From CAWFZT01 sp963820415 (GTDB lineage Bacteria > Chloroflexota > Anaerolineae > Anaerolineales > Anaerolineaceae): 64,000 nt of DNA. This document shows positions 44,400 through 53,835 of the stretch, piece by piece (the stretch's first letter is position 1; the number at the start of each line of letters is the position of its first letter). The stretch spans positions 1 through 64,000 of the forward strand of contig CAWFZT010000004.1 of NCBI GenBank assembly GCA_963820415.1. Direction: 5' to 3'. The translations under genes and the position numbers were made by a program. Below the pieces are notes generated by a model. That model did no database searches and was not told the origin of the DNA. It saw nothing but the letters and a program-made list of their open reading frames with translations.

Positions 44400-44714
44400 T
44401 CAGGCCACCTTGCGCCATTCATCGCATCCACTATTTTGTCCAAAAATATCTTTGCTTGGTTTCGAGGTTCGGATAAGGGCGACCAATTCAGGAAAATCAT
44501 ACAACTTCGTAGAAAGTCTCTGATGGACAAACTGGAACGGCGAAGGAGAATCAATATGTGCAGAATCTCGATAGGCATAGAGTGCAATGACATATTCCAC
44601 CTGGTTTTGGTGAGCCAGTTTTAGAATAAATTGATGGCTATCGAAGATTGGCGGCATCTGGCTTATAACTTCCGGATACTTGTCATATAGAACAGAGAAA
44701 TCGAATTTTGGCAT
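44400..44714 (-). CDS. Small uncharacterised protein, possible frameshift near its end
   Basis: From ATG 44714 (MPKFDFSVLYDKYPEVISQM, with AGGA upstream) about 104 residues. No domain recognised. The overlapping frame ending at 44375 reads SEPRNQAKIFLDKIVDAMNG then ARWPETIRELKK, which looks more protein-like than the current C-terminus; one base change between FPELVALI and that frame would give a longer product. It sits between the methylase and the Mrr_N-like gene. Confidence 0.5.
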   Translation of the reverse strand: MPKFDFSVLYDKYPEVISQMPPIFDSHQFILKLAHQNQVEYVIALYAYRDSAHIDSPSPFQFVHQRLSTKLYDFPELVALIRTSKPSKDIFGQNSGCDEWRKVA

Positions 44715-44756
44715 TGTGTGCTTTCCTATTTCGGTATGGACCAAACTTTGATTGAC

Positions 44757-47700
44757 CTACTGGATCGGCCAGCCGCCGTGCTCCTCGATCACTGCATCGA
44801 TTTCGCCCATCAATCGGATGGTTTCCTGGATGGCAACTACTATTTTCTGGTAATGAACAATATCTTCTTCGCTGAGCTGCCTGCCGCGACGGTCTTTCAA
44901 CCATTTATGACAAACTTGATATCCTCCTATATAAAAGTTCCAAACATCATTAGTTATTCCCTCAAATCCTTGCTGTGGGTTGATCCAGACGTTACCATTA
45001 TCAAACTTCGGAAAACCTGCTGCGACTGAATTTTCGGCCCAACCTATAAACTTATTATTTCTATTATTCAACAATGGACTTTCCATCAGATGCAATAAAA
45101 CTAATTCATTGCCTTTCTTTACAAGTGCTTTAAATAAATCTTTTTTTGAGACTAAAGGTATTCTGGGGAAATCTAATTTGAGAAATTCCGAATACCGCGC
45201 TCTATAAATCGAAGAATGAAGAATGGCGTATATATAATTGAAAATATCTTCTGGGCCAATTGTTTGGACCTGATCTCTAGGTTCGTTATGAATAAATTCA
45301 TATCCTAAACGATCAATGAATGCCCTAATGAATTTAATGTTGAAATTGGTAACCCGCTCATTTTTATCTACGGTATTACCGAAGGAAAGTGAAGATTGCT
45401 GAATAGCATTTGGCATGACTTTATCTGGATATAAATATAAAGGATAGAAATATCCTGCACCTTTATTACTCACCATAATTCTGCATTCGACTATTTGCCG
45501 ACTAACCAAAGCATGATTGAATACCCCTTCAGCTACCTGCCTAACACTGACCAAACCGATATTACGTCGCTTTAACATATGTCTCATGACTTTAGTACCA
45601 GCCCCTCCTCGACCTATCTCTATCAAGTTTTGTTGATAAAGTAACCAACGGATATCGAAAGGTCGATATAAAGCTTGCGTGATATTCTCTTTCCAGTTGA
45701 CGTCACGGATTTTTTGTCGTTCTCTTTTTGTATTCCAATAATCTCCATCTTCGACCCCAAACATTTCTCTTATTTTTTCATCACCGATTTCATACCCTGC
45801 AAGCTTTGATATCCTTTCAGTTAAATTCTTTTGGTCAAAATCAGATAATAAATTATCATGATTGGTTTTTATCCCCATTGAGTTTACTGGAAAAATATCC
45901 GATATCAACCATCCCGAGTTATATTCAGGCATAAGGTCGACATTCTGAGGCGAAAAAAGGTAAAACGGTTCTTGAGGTGTTATTCTATTCCATGAAATTG
46001 AGTTTAAATTGTTCAATAAGAGTGTCTCATATTTGGTTTTTCGCAAACCAAATAGATCACTGTGATAAACGAATTTTTTATCTAAACTCCGATAGTTTTT
46101 GATCATAAAACAAATAGCTACACCTTGTTGAATATCAAATACGTTTTCGTCTTTTGAACCATCAGGAGCGGTTTCTTTTTTATTTGAATTCCCATGTAGG
46201 TCGAGAAAATACATCTTATCGAATGTTTTCAATAATTCATTACGCATTCGACGAAAGGTAGGACTATCTAGGTAACCATGGTTAGTAATAAATGCTAGAA
46301 CACCACTTCCGGCTTGGTTTATAATCCATTGACCAAACCGAATGAATTTTACATAATCATCTAATAATAATTTCGGATTGCGCTCCTTTCTCTCGTCATT
46401 TGGATAATAAAAACGCTTTACCAAATCAGTAATCCATTCACCAGAATTTGATGAATTTACGGAATATGGGGGATTGCCTAAAACAACCGAAATCGGAAGT
46501 AGGGTTTTAATTACATTGGCTTGTTCGGCTTCGTGAGCCAATAAAGGGCTATCTGTTCGAGGAATTTCGTGAGCAGGTTGTAAAGTATTAGTCAGATATA
46601 CTCTCAGCCGTTCATCTGAACCAAATTTATAACCCTTTTCTCGTAAGGTTAGTCCTAATTTTAGATGGGCAACAGCATACGGAGCCATCATCAATTCAAA
46701 ACCGTATAAGCGGGGCAACATGTGTTGGGGAACATATTCATTCCAACGCTTATCCCGCTCTGCTGCACTGATATTGCGAGTTTTCTGGTAAAACGTATCG
46801 TAGATTTGTTCAATAACGTACTTGAGGAAGGTACCCGTTCCAGTGGCCGGATCGAGCACCTGAACCTTGGAAACTTGCTGGCCCTTCCAATTCATCGTTC
46901 CGGCATCTGCAAATCCATCTGGGCAATCGAACTCGGTCCGTAAAAGATAGTCCACCGAACGGACGATGAACGAAACCACTGGGTCTGGAGTATAAAAAAC
47001 TCCCCGTTGGGCTTTCTTTTGTGCGTCGTATTCATGCAGGAAGGATTCGTAAAAATGGATGACCGGGTCTTCCCCACGGGTTTGCCGCCCAAAATCTTGC
47101 AGGATAGCTTCCATATTGGCCTGATTTAACAGCGACATCAATTCACCTAAGCCTAATTCATCCAGGTCCATCTCGACCGACTCGCCTATTCCGACTCGCA
47201 CACATTCGGCAAATAATTCGCGCAGGAACGGGTTGGTCTTGGGAATAAGCTGGTCGATTTGCTGCAGGTCAAACTGGCCGCTGTGCGGGTTGGTCGCAAA
47301 AGCTGAGAACAATCCATATGTAACGGTTTGGGCATACATATCCGCAAAATCATCCACGCTCAGATCGTGGATTAGCACGCGTTTGAATGAGCCATACAAT
47401 TTGTGGAGCGGGCCGCTTGGCTGCTCCACGGCAAAGATGTCGTTGACCAGACTGCGCGTGGCGGAGGCCAGGCGGGCCATACGGCTGGCCAGAACCTGGC
47501 TGCTGGTGATCACCTCGCGATGGGCGGTGGTGAAGGCGGAAGACCAATTTTCTCGCCAGGCTTCAGCATCGTTCGGATTTACCGGCCAGCGCAGGCATTC
47601 CAGGTTGACACGTTCAAGATAGTAAAAATGATTCTCATTAGCATCCCAAGAGAAGGTACGCAGTTGAGGCAGTCCGTCCGACGTATCCTGGAAATGAGCG

Positions 47701-48089
47701 AAAGATATCCCACGATCCTGACCTTCACCCGTGGCCGAGATGAACATCAAATCATGTAGATTCCAGGCCGCCCGGCGGCTTTCCTTGCTGCCGCGTTTAG
47801 TCATCACCAGGGCTGCTAATACGCGGCGCATCACCACCACAGGCAGGCGTTTAGGCTCGAAGTCGATCCAGAAAATACCCCAGGGCTGGTTGCCGGTCAA
47901 GGGGCGCAGTTGTTTGATCTGGCGAATCTTGACGGCCGCCTTTTCATCCAGGCCCAAGTCGACTGCAGAATATTCGTAATACAAATCATCTGCGTTCATT
48001 TCGTCCACTGGCCACCCCAGGTGAGTACGCAGATATTTGATCAGGGATTTGAAATCGCGGATGGCTTTGATATCGGCAAATTCAAGCAT
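44757..48089 (-). CDS. N6-adenine DNA methylase with large C-terminal target-recognition region (type ISP/IIG-like)
   Basis: 1110 residues. An N-terminal helical domain of about 350 residues precedes the methylase: GVFYTPDPVVSFIVRSVD, motif I VLDPATGTGTFLKYV (413-421) and motif IV VVLGNPPYS (539-542), the NPPY of N6-adenine methylases. The C-terminal half (about 550-1110) resembles type ISP/IIG specificity regions. No nuclease or helicase motif lies in this chain; the helicase-nuclease is the next gene upstream, whose stop lies 9 nt before this ATG. The second half of the gene is clearly AT-richer than the first. It probably marks host DNA for the partner protein. Confidence 0.85.
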   Translation of the reverse strand: MLEFADIKAIRDFKSLIKYLRTHLGWPVDEMNADDLYYEYSAVDLGLDEKAAVKIRQIKQLRPLTGNQPWGIFWIDFEPKRLPVVVMRRVLAALVMTKRGSKESRRAAWNLHDLMFISATGEGQDRGISFAHFQDTSDGLPQLRTFSWDANENHFYYLERVNLECLRWPVNPNDAEAWRENWSSAFTTAHREVITSSQVLASRMARLASATRSLVNDIFAVEQPSGPLHKLYGSFKRVLIHDLSVDDFADMYAQTVTYGLFSAFATNPHSGQFDLQQIDQLIPKTNPFLRELFAECVRVGIGESVEMDLDELGLGELMSLLNQANMEAILQDFGRQTRGEDPVIHFYESFLHEYDAQKKAQRGVFYTPDPVVSFIVRSVDYLLRTEFDCPDGFADAGTMNWKGQQVSKVQVLDPATGTGTFLKYVIEQIYDTFYQKTRNISAAERDKRWNEYVPQHMLPRLYGFELMMAPYAVAHLKLGLTLREKGYKFGSDERLRVYLTNTLQPAHEIPRTDSPLLAHEAEQANVIKTLLPISVVLGNPPYSVNSSNSGEWITDLVKRFYYPNDERKERNPKLLLDDYVKFIRFGQWIINQAGSGVLAFITNHGYLDSPTFRRMRNELLKTFDKMYFLDLHGNSNKKETAPDGSKDENVFDIQQGVAICFMIKNYRSLDKKFVYHSDLFGLRKTKYETLLLNNLNSISWNRITPQEPFYLFSPQNVDLMPEYNSGWLISDIFPVNSMGIKTNHDNLLSDFDQKNLTERISKLAGYEIGDEKIREMFGVEDGDYWNTKRERQKIRDVNWKENITQALYRPFDIRWLLYQQNLIEIGRGGAGTKVMRHMLKRRNIGLVSVRQVAEGVFNHALVSRQIVECRIMVSNKGAGYFYPLYLYPDKVMPNAIQQSSLSFGNTVDKNERVTNFNIKFIRAFIDRLGYEFIHNEPRDQVQTIGPEDIFNYIYAILHSSIYRARYSEFLKLDFPRIPLVSKKDLFKALVKKGNELVLLHLMESPLLNNRNNKFIGWAENSVAAGFPKFDNGNVWINPQQGFEGITNDVWNFYIGGYQVCHKWLKDRRGRQLSEEDIVHYQKIVVAIQETIRLMGEIDAVIEEHGGWPIQ

Positions 48090-48098
48090 AATATCCTC

Positions 48099-51000
48099 TT
48101 AGTTGAGTTCCATCCATGCCTTCAAAACCGGCTTCACCCCCATTGGAGCCTGAACCGATTTGAGATACGAATTGGTGATGTATTTTTCAAGTTTCTTGCG
48201 GGCATTGATAAGCAAGTCTTGATCTACAACAGTATGTCGAGGTGTTTCCAAGGGGCATTGGATCAACTGGTTAATCTGCTCCGTATCTTCCAGGATCTTC
48301 TCTGTCTCAAGATCAAATAGATACCATTGCGTAAAGGCCGCTTCGCTGTCCCATTCACCGGAAACAGTGTTCTTAGCAGGCAGGGCATAACAGAAAAACA
48401 CACCTCGGCTGCCTGTAGTTGGATGGACTTTACCGCTGAATAACCGCAAAGGCAGGGTTTTGAGTTTATCCTCCAGGCCTGGAAATCTGTTTAGCAAGTC
48501 TCGGTAAGCCAAACGCATGGCTTCCGCGGCAGTGGTAGAACCTTCATAGGCCGAGTTGAAATCCTTGAGCGCTTCAAAATCATCCTCTGGCCTGAGCAGC
48601 TTTTTCCCTTCGATGCCAAAAATCTTGGAGATGCGCAGTGTCTTGTGAGCCACTCGCTCGTAAAGCGCCAGCAGGCGGTCTACCTCATGTGGTGGAAGGA
48701 AATTCCAGAAATGGATTATTCCACGCTGCGCAGTCCAATCCGGATGATCGATTAATATCTGGCTTTCAACCTTATGATCCAGGCGGCGGTCCACACGCCC
48801 GATGCGCTGCATCAGGCGTACCGGGTTCCAGTGCAGGTCATAGTTAATCATCAGAGTGGCATCCTGCAGGTTGAGGCCTTCGGATAACACGTCAGTTGAA
48901 ATCAGCACCCTGGTTTCTTGAATGCCCTGTTCAGTTAATTTAGGACTGGAGGAATCATTGTAATAGGGAGAAAAGGCGGTAATGATATCGCCCCGGGTGC
49001 TGCTGTTGGCGCTATCTACTTCATCTATCGGTCCTATGCCAGCTTTGCGCAGCTCTGCCGATAAGTAGCGCGCCGTGGACATATATTCGGTAAAGATCAA
49101 GACTTTGTTATTCCTAAGTAGTTGGTCTTCTTTCAGCAGTTGGATCAATGCCTGCAATTTGTCGTCCATCTCAGGCTTAAAAGTTTGCAGTTCCTGCAGA
49201 AAGATGATTAGTTGATCCAGGTCCAGGTAAGTTTCGTCCAGAATTTCTTCGACTTTAAATTCTTTGCGCGACAATTTCTCGGTCTCGATGGTAAATTCCA
49301 GTGGGGTTCTATCTTCTTCAGGTTCTTCCTCATGCCCATGCTGGTGTTGATGGACAATTTCTAATAAATCGGCGTGCTGGCCTCGCCAGCGTTCAAGGCG
49401 GCGTTTTTCAATTGCAGATTCACAGTTTGTATTGACAAAAGAAAGTAATTTAATCAGCAGTGCTTCGCACGAGTTTTCAAATGCCTTGGCCGAGCTTTCA
49501 AATCTCTTGAGCAGTAGCGTACGAATCAAACCTACCACCTGGGCCTGTCGTCCTTGGGTCATTGGGTCAATCTCTGTATCGGCTCCCAGTGGGTAAGACA
49601 GGGGATTATACATCGCCAGGGTCAGGAGGGGTTTTTCTTTCTTAAAGGCCCGTTCAACTAGGTCAAGCAATCTGCCATAAGTCTTGATTAGTGAGAAATT
49701 TGCTACTACGGGAGGTTCTCGCACCGGAAAAACGACTTGATTCCCCCCATTCTGTTCCTGGCTCTTTCTTGCATATGCCCGGCTGCGCTGTACCACCAAT
49801 GCCCGGAACAGGTCATCCTTACCTAATATTCGCTCCGCCTCAGCCGCACTTATTTCGACTTCTGCGCTGCTTTCACCCATCAGGCGCTTTAGCGCATTTT
49901 CCAAAGTCCGGAAATGACCCGGAAGGGAATGGATACCAAGTGGCGCCGACTTGAAATAATCTGGCTGTCTGCGTGAGAAAAGCTCGATTTCATGCTGCAA
50001 ATCCAACAGGCTATTATTAATCGGGGTTGCAGTCAGGAGGAAGACCTGTTTACCTTCCAGCATGGAAAAAAGCTTTTTGTAAGTGCTGGTAAACTGATTT
50101 CTGAAGTGATGCGCTTCATCGATGATGACAACATCGGCTTTTTGAGCAACTTCTTCCATCAATTGAGGATAATCGCCCCCTCTTAGCATGTCAGAATGGT
50201 TATAAATCGCCAGGCTGCTGTAAGCTCCAGTCAAGCCTGGTAAATACCTTTTCAACTTGTTCTCCCAAACTGGTTTGCGAGTAGACTTTGGGACAATTAA
50301 GGCAATCCGTTTACGTTCAAATAACAAACGCTCGATTAACATCAAACCAATAAATGTCTTCCCAAGGCCAACGCTATCACACAACAGTGCGCCACGATAA
50401 TTTGTGGCAATTTTCATGATGGCGTGATATCCTTCTTTTTGGTAAGGATCCAGGATGGGATAAATTTTAGAATCGGTTTTTTCCCATTCTCCGGCTGTCA
50501 TTTCGTGACCTTTGAAGAATTCATAGAGGGCTTTGGCATAGACTTCAAACGGGGTATATTCACGCACATGCCTCTGGATAACCTGCAGGATTTGAGGCGT
50601 GACGTCTTCCGCTTCATTCCAGTAGTTTTCATACCAATGTTGAAGTTCTACGACATTGTTACGGATGAGCACATTTAATTCGATATTCTCGTGTAATCCT
50701 GGATAAGTGAAGTTGCTCGATCCAACCAAAGCAGTTGATCCAACAACGTTAAATTTCGAATGGGTGATATAGGCTTTTGCGTGAAATTTCTTTTCCCTAT
50801 ATAACTTGCATTGGATCTGGTTGTTTTGAATTGCCTGAACTATGGCGGGCACCCCAATCAGAAAATCGTTATCTTCTTTGGCGCATTCGATGCTTTCGTC
50901 CAGTGCGCTCGCTATCCTGCCAAGGGCAGCATTAAATGCCTGTTGCGTCCTTTTACTGACCTCATCTCCCATTAGAATTCGTATCTGATCAATTTTCTGC

Positions 51001-51275
51001 CAGCAGCTATCCAGTGCTAGCAGTGCGCCAATTTCGAAATACCCGGAAGCGATATCCAGAGACTTAGAAATATCGCACCATCCCCGTAAATACTCAGCCA
51101 CTTTCCAGTATTCATCGCTGTTATCGACAATGAACAATTCTGTTGCCGGCTTAGTGGTTGATTTTGGTTGTTTAATAGGAAAGGTGTGTTTTTTTTGTTG
51201 GCCGATTTCGGGTGGTAGAATGCTTGGAAGGGAATGTTGTGTCTTGGAAACACGTTTTGCTGATTTAGATGGCAT
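48099..51275 (-). CDS. PLD-nuclease-like domain fused to SNF2-family helicase
   Basis: 1058 residues from ATG 51275. The N-terminal domain has KKFHAKAYITHSKFNVVGST followed by ALVGSSNFT, the HxK...GSxN pattern of phospholipase D-type nucleases, without the Asp usually following at HxKx4D. Then comes an SF2 Snf2-like motor: Walker A LLCDSVGLGKTFIGL, DEAH in VVIIDEAHHFRNQ, LLTATPINNSLLDL, and C-terminal motifs VLISTDVLSEGLNLQ and HWNPVRLMQRIGRVDRR. It is co-transcribed with the adenine methylase. Together they look like a restriction or anti-phage pair; a repair role is possible. Confidence 0.82.
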   Translation of the reverse strand: MPSKSAKRVSKTQHSLPSILPPEIGQQKKHTFPIKQPKSTTKPATELFIVDNSDEYWKVAEYLRGWCDISKSLDIASGYFEIGALLALDSCWQKIDQIRILMGDEVSKRTQQAFNAALGRIASALDESIECAKEDNDFLIGVPAIVQAIQNNQIQCKLYREKKFHAKAYITHSKFNVVGSTALVGSSNFTYPGLHENIELNVLIRNNVVELQHWYENYWNEAEDVTPQILQVIQRHVREYTPFEVYAKALYEFFKGHEMTAGEWEKTDSKIYPILDPYQKEGYHAIMKIATNYRGALLCDSVGLGKTFIGLMLIERLLFERKRIALIVPKSTRKPVWENKLKRYLPGLTGAYSSLAIYNHSDMLRGGDYPQLMEEVAQKADVVIIDEAHHFRNQFTSTYKKLFSMLEGKQVFLLTATPINNSLLDLQHEIELFSRRQPDYFKSAPLGIHSLPGHFRTLENALKRLMGESSAEVEISAAEAERILGKDDLFRALVVQRSRAYARKSQEQNGGNQVVFPVREPPVVANFSLIKTYGRLLDLVERAFKKEKPLLTLAMYNPLSYPLGADTEIDPMTQGRQAQVVGLIRTLLLKRFESSAKAFENSCEALLIKLLSFVNTNCESAIEKRRLERWRGQHADLLEIVHQHQHGHEEEPEEDRTPLEFTIETEKLSRKEFKVEEILDETYLDLDQLIIFLQELQTFKPEMDDKLQALIQLLKEDQLLRNNKVLIFTEYMSTARYLSAELRKAGIGPIDEVDSANSSTRGDIITAFSPYYNDSSSPKLTEQGIQETRVLISTDVLSEGLNLQDATLMINYDLHWNPVRLMQRIGRVDRRLDHKVESQILIDHPDWTAQRGIIHFWNFLPPHEVDRLLALYERVAHKTLRISKIFGIEGKKLLRPEDDFEALKDFNSAYEGSTTAAEAMRLAYRDLLNRFPGLEDKLKTLPLRLFSGKVHPTTGSRGVFFCYALPAKNTVSGEWDSEAAFTQWYLFDLETEKILEDTEQINQLIQCPLETPRHTVVDQDLLINARKKLEKYITNSYLKSVQAPMGVKPVLKAWMELN

Positions 51276-51747
51276 AATAACCTTTGTCGAAAAAAGGGAC
51301 AATAAGGCTGGTTGATTTATCCACGTATTGGAACCGCTAAGACCCCACTACAATAAGCAACATTACAATTATATATCTAATGCACTCATAACGATGTCGG
51401 GTTTGGTTATAGGATGAGATGTTTCATTGTAAGTTCTGCCTCGGATTCTTATCCTTTTCATCCTTACATCCTTGTTCCCTCCTCTTCCAACCCAATTCAT
51501 CGGGTTTGGTTTTTTTTCAGCCTGCGAATTCCATTCGCTGGCGGGGCCGGGCAAGGCAGTAGTCGGTGACGCCATTCCAGGGAGCCTGGTCGTAATCATC
51601 GACAGGAATCTCCAGGCCGACCTGCTGGTGGTTGTGAAGACACCGGCCGGCAGCTTCAAGAGCTGGATCGATCAACTCTTTCCGAGTTTTATCTTCGCTG
51701 ATCCTAAGCGAGGAAACCTTTCGAGTGGATTGCCCCTTACTTACCAG
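51276..51747. other. Intergenic with repeat module and possible gene fragment
   Basis: Upstream of the helicase gene. Holds the terminator-like repeat at 51451-51520. From about 51540 to 51720 the plus strand reads like protein (LAGPGKAVVGDAIPGSLVVI, then LQADLLVVVKTPAGSFKSWI) but matches nothing I recognise and has no start; perhaps the tail of a lost gene. Confidence 0.4.
51451..51520 (+). repeat. Terminator-like repeat module (copy 1)
   Basis: ATCCTTTTCATCCTTACATC, then CTTGTTCCCT, then AACCC...GGGTTTGG with a run of T's. Shares sequence and order with 53013-53080 and in part with 42740-42790. Confidence 0.6.
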
Positions 51748-52395
51748 TTATCCAGCATCACCAACAGTAAATCTCTCTCTACGATATTTAGGACTCTCAA
51801 TTTCATCCAGTACCGCAACCGCTATTGTTCCTGTTGTTGTGTGTGATTCTCCATTTGCTGAAAACAACAATTCGTCTTTCCCAAGAACAACACCTTTCTT
51901 TGGACCTGGTTCAAATGTAGCGGAGGGTGATACTCCCACCCAATTCACATTATCAACCTCTTTCAAAAAATTCAATTCTTTTAATTGGTTTTTAGGAATA
52001 GATATCCATTTTTCGCTTCCAGGGATTTCTCTAAGATCCTCGACAAATAAGTGTTTATCTTCCCCTGTCCTTAGACTTCCTGCGCCCAAAATGAAGATAA
52101 GTCTTGGGGAATCTGTTGCTCTAAACATAGCAATTAATTTGGCGGTTAGATCGACATGTTGGTATGCCTCATCCGGTGAAGAAGCAAAAGCATCAACAAC
52201 AACATCAAAATCCTCTAAATCCGTTTTGGATAATTGAAAGGCATCTACTTCCAAAACATCAGAGTTGCTGCCCAATATTTCTATCGCCTTTTTTTTATTT
52301 CTAACGATAGCAACTACCTTATGCCCTCTCTTGATAGCTTCCCCATATATAGCTTGACCTGCATTCCCTGTTGCGCCGATAATTCCAATTTTCAT
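51748..52395 (-). CDS. NAD(P)H-binding protein (NmrA/SDR-like)
   Basis: 215 residues from ATG 52395 (GGGAGG upstream). The N-terminus MKIGIIGATGNAGQAIYGEA is a Rossmann GxxGxxG motif, followed by an SDR-like fold with VVVDAFASSPDEAYQHVDLT and a C-terminal NWVGVSPSATFEPG block. An atypical SDR of the NmrA/BlvrB kind, probably reducing a small quinone or flavin or acting as redox sensor. Possibly an acquired gene; not linked functionally to the methylase pair. Confidence 0.8.
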   Translation of the reverse strand: MKIGIIGATGNAGQAIYGEAIKRGHKVVAIVRNKKKAIEILGSNSDVLEVDAFQLSKTDLEDFDVVVDAFASSPDEAYQHVDLTAKLIAMFRATDSPRLIFILGAGSLRTGEDKHLFVEDLREIPGSEKWISIPKNQLKELNFLKEVDNVNWVGVSPSATFEPGPKKGVVLGKDELLFSANGESHTTTGTIAVAVLDEIESPKYRRERFTVGDAG

Positions 52396-52725
52396 ATTTG
52401 AATCCTCCCTCACAAAATATAAAAAATCTTACTTTGCTTTTTCCTGCTATATCGACTAAATTGTACTTTTATTCTACGTTGCTTCAGCAATATTTTAGTT
52501 GCCCAGTTTTCTGCAATGTCGCCGCTTTGGGCAGAATTCATGTGGCTAAATCGCCTGTTTCTTCAGGCTAATTGGTGAAGGTATTCTTAAAATGATACGC
52601 TTGCGCGGGAGGTAAGTCAAGTTGAGGAAAAGACGCGTTGGTAAGGAAACCTTCTTGCACATCGGGCGTAATCTTCACCCTGACCAACGCTAGCTCAACA
52701 GGCGGGACCCCACGGGGCCGAGCAG
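52396..52725. other. Intergenic, nothing recognised
   Basis: AT-rich on the left, with a small inverted repeat around TTGCTTCAGCAA; no gene or clear promoter. Confidence 0.4.
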
Positions 52726-52980
52726 TTACAGCTGGTTTATGATTTCGGCTTTCTTTGCGTCATATTCTGCTTGAGTAATCAGGTTGTTTTCGAGTAACCG
52801 ATTCAATTCCTTCAGTCTACCGGTTGCACTACTGTCAACCACGTCGATAATGGTGCTGTCGGATATTGGCGGGTTCCGACGCCTGGTAGCCACCCTGGCA
52901 CTAACCCAGGCGATAAAGCCGAAAAACAGGACAATACCGCAAATAACCATCAATTCTGGAATACCAATGCGAAAACCCAT
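52726..52980 (-). CDS. One-helix membrane protein with SHOCT domain
   Basis: 84 residues. One N-terminal transmembrane helix (LMVICGIVLFFGFIAWVSAR), a short linker and a C-terminal SHOCT motif, LKELNRLLENNLITQAEYDA then KKAEIINQL. Such small proteins may oligomerise or regulate partner proteins. Weak ribosome site; the upstream 53013 repeat lies close by. Confidence 0.75.
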   Translation of the reverse strand: MGFRIGIPELMVICGIVLFFGFIAWVSARVATRRRNPPISDSTIIDVVDSSATGRLKELNRLLENNLITQAEYDAKKAEIINQL

Positions 52981-53012
52981 TTAGACCTCCGTTGGATGTT
53001 ATTGTAATGCAT

Positions 53013-53080
53013 ATCCTTTCCATCCTTATATCCTTGTTCCCTTTCCTACTAACCCGAATCATCGGGTTTGGGCTTTTTTT
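53013..53080 (+). repeat. Terminator-like repeat module (copy 2)
   Basis: ATCCTTTCCATCCTTATATC, then CTTGTTCCCT, then AACCCGA-ATCA-TCGGGTT followed by TGGGCTTTTTTT. The hairpin with T-run is a good intrinsic terminator on the plus strand, but no plus-strand gene reads into it. Confidence 0.65.
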
Positions 53081-53580
53081 CCCACCCATCCCCTTTATCT
53101 CTTTCATCCCTGTTACTCCTGCTCTTCCCGTCCCCTATGCATGAAAAACTGCACATATTGCCCATAAAACTGCACATTAATGCTGTTGACATCCTCCCCA
53201 ATCCTGCTATAATAGAATATAGAACACCTATTCTATTTTCATTTCAACCCGTCGCTTGATTCATTCATCTAAGAAAGGCCACCACCCATAACCGGCACAC
53301 CCCCCGCCGCCAGTCCCCGCCGCCGCCGTGGCGCCCCCCTCCGTAACCTCAACGCCCTCAAGCACAGGCTGATACGCCTGTAGCCGCAAATACCGAATTG
53401 TTTCTTTTTGTTTTTTTAATAGAAACAATTCCTCGCTAAGTCTGCGTCTGCCGCCCCCTGTGTTGTGTCAATTTTCACGAAGTGATCCATGTTTGACACC
53501 CTCAAAAAGTATGTTAACATTACCCGGTCAGTCTGGGATCGCCCGTCCGCCCACCTTATTCCTTCCCTCAGGATTTCTGC
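53081..53580. other. Intergenic with gene fragments and an inverted repeat
   Basis: Near 53289-53383 a plus-strand frame reads SPRRRRGAPLRNLNALKHRL, matching a known 'GAPxxNxNALKHG' type opening found in assorted Chloroflexota and phage-like proteins, then stops; it has no start codon and looks like a remnant. GAATTGTTTCT (53395-53405) and AGAAACAATTC (53421-53431) form an 11-bp inverted repeat. Confidence 0.45.
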
Positions 53581-53835
53581 ATGCAAAGAAAATGGATTCA
53601 GGCGCTATTCTTCCTGGCAGGCATCAGCTCGCTCATCTATGAAATCACCTGGGTCCGCCAGGCCACCCTGACCTTTGGGGTGAGCATTTACGCCTACAGC
53701 GCCGTGCTGACCGCTTACATGGGTGGGATGGCCCTGGTGGTACTGGGTAACCTCACCCGCTTCGCCCTGGAAGGGTTGTCGACCGTCTATGCGGTGGTGA
53801 AAGCTAACCCTAAGGCAGTGCTATGGACCTGTTGA
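53581..53835 (+). pseudogene. Remnant of a fused MFS/spermidine synthase-like gene
   Basis: The first ~52 codons (ALFFLAGISSLIYEITWVRQ, then ATLTFGVSIYAYSAVLTAYM) match the N-terminus of membrane-anchored spermidine synthase-like proteins. After AYMGGMAL the sequence jumps to an unrelated VVLGNLTRFALEGLSTVYAV and ends at 53835. An internal deletion that removed the enzyme part is the simplest reading. The end overlaps the next gene's start. Confidence 0.6.

Noticed and set aside
44757..51275. DISARM system
   Set aside because: SNF2, PLD and methylase features are present, but DrmA, DrmB and a separate DrmC are not.
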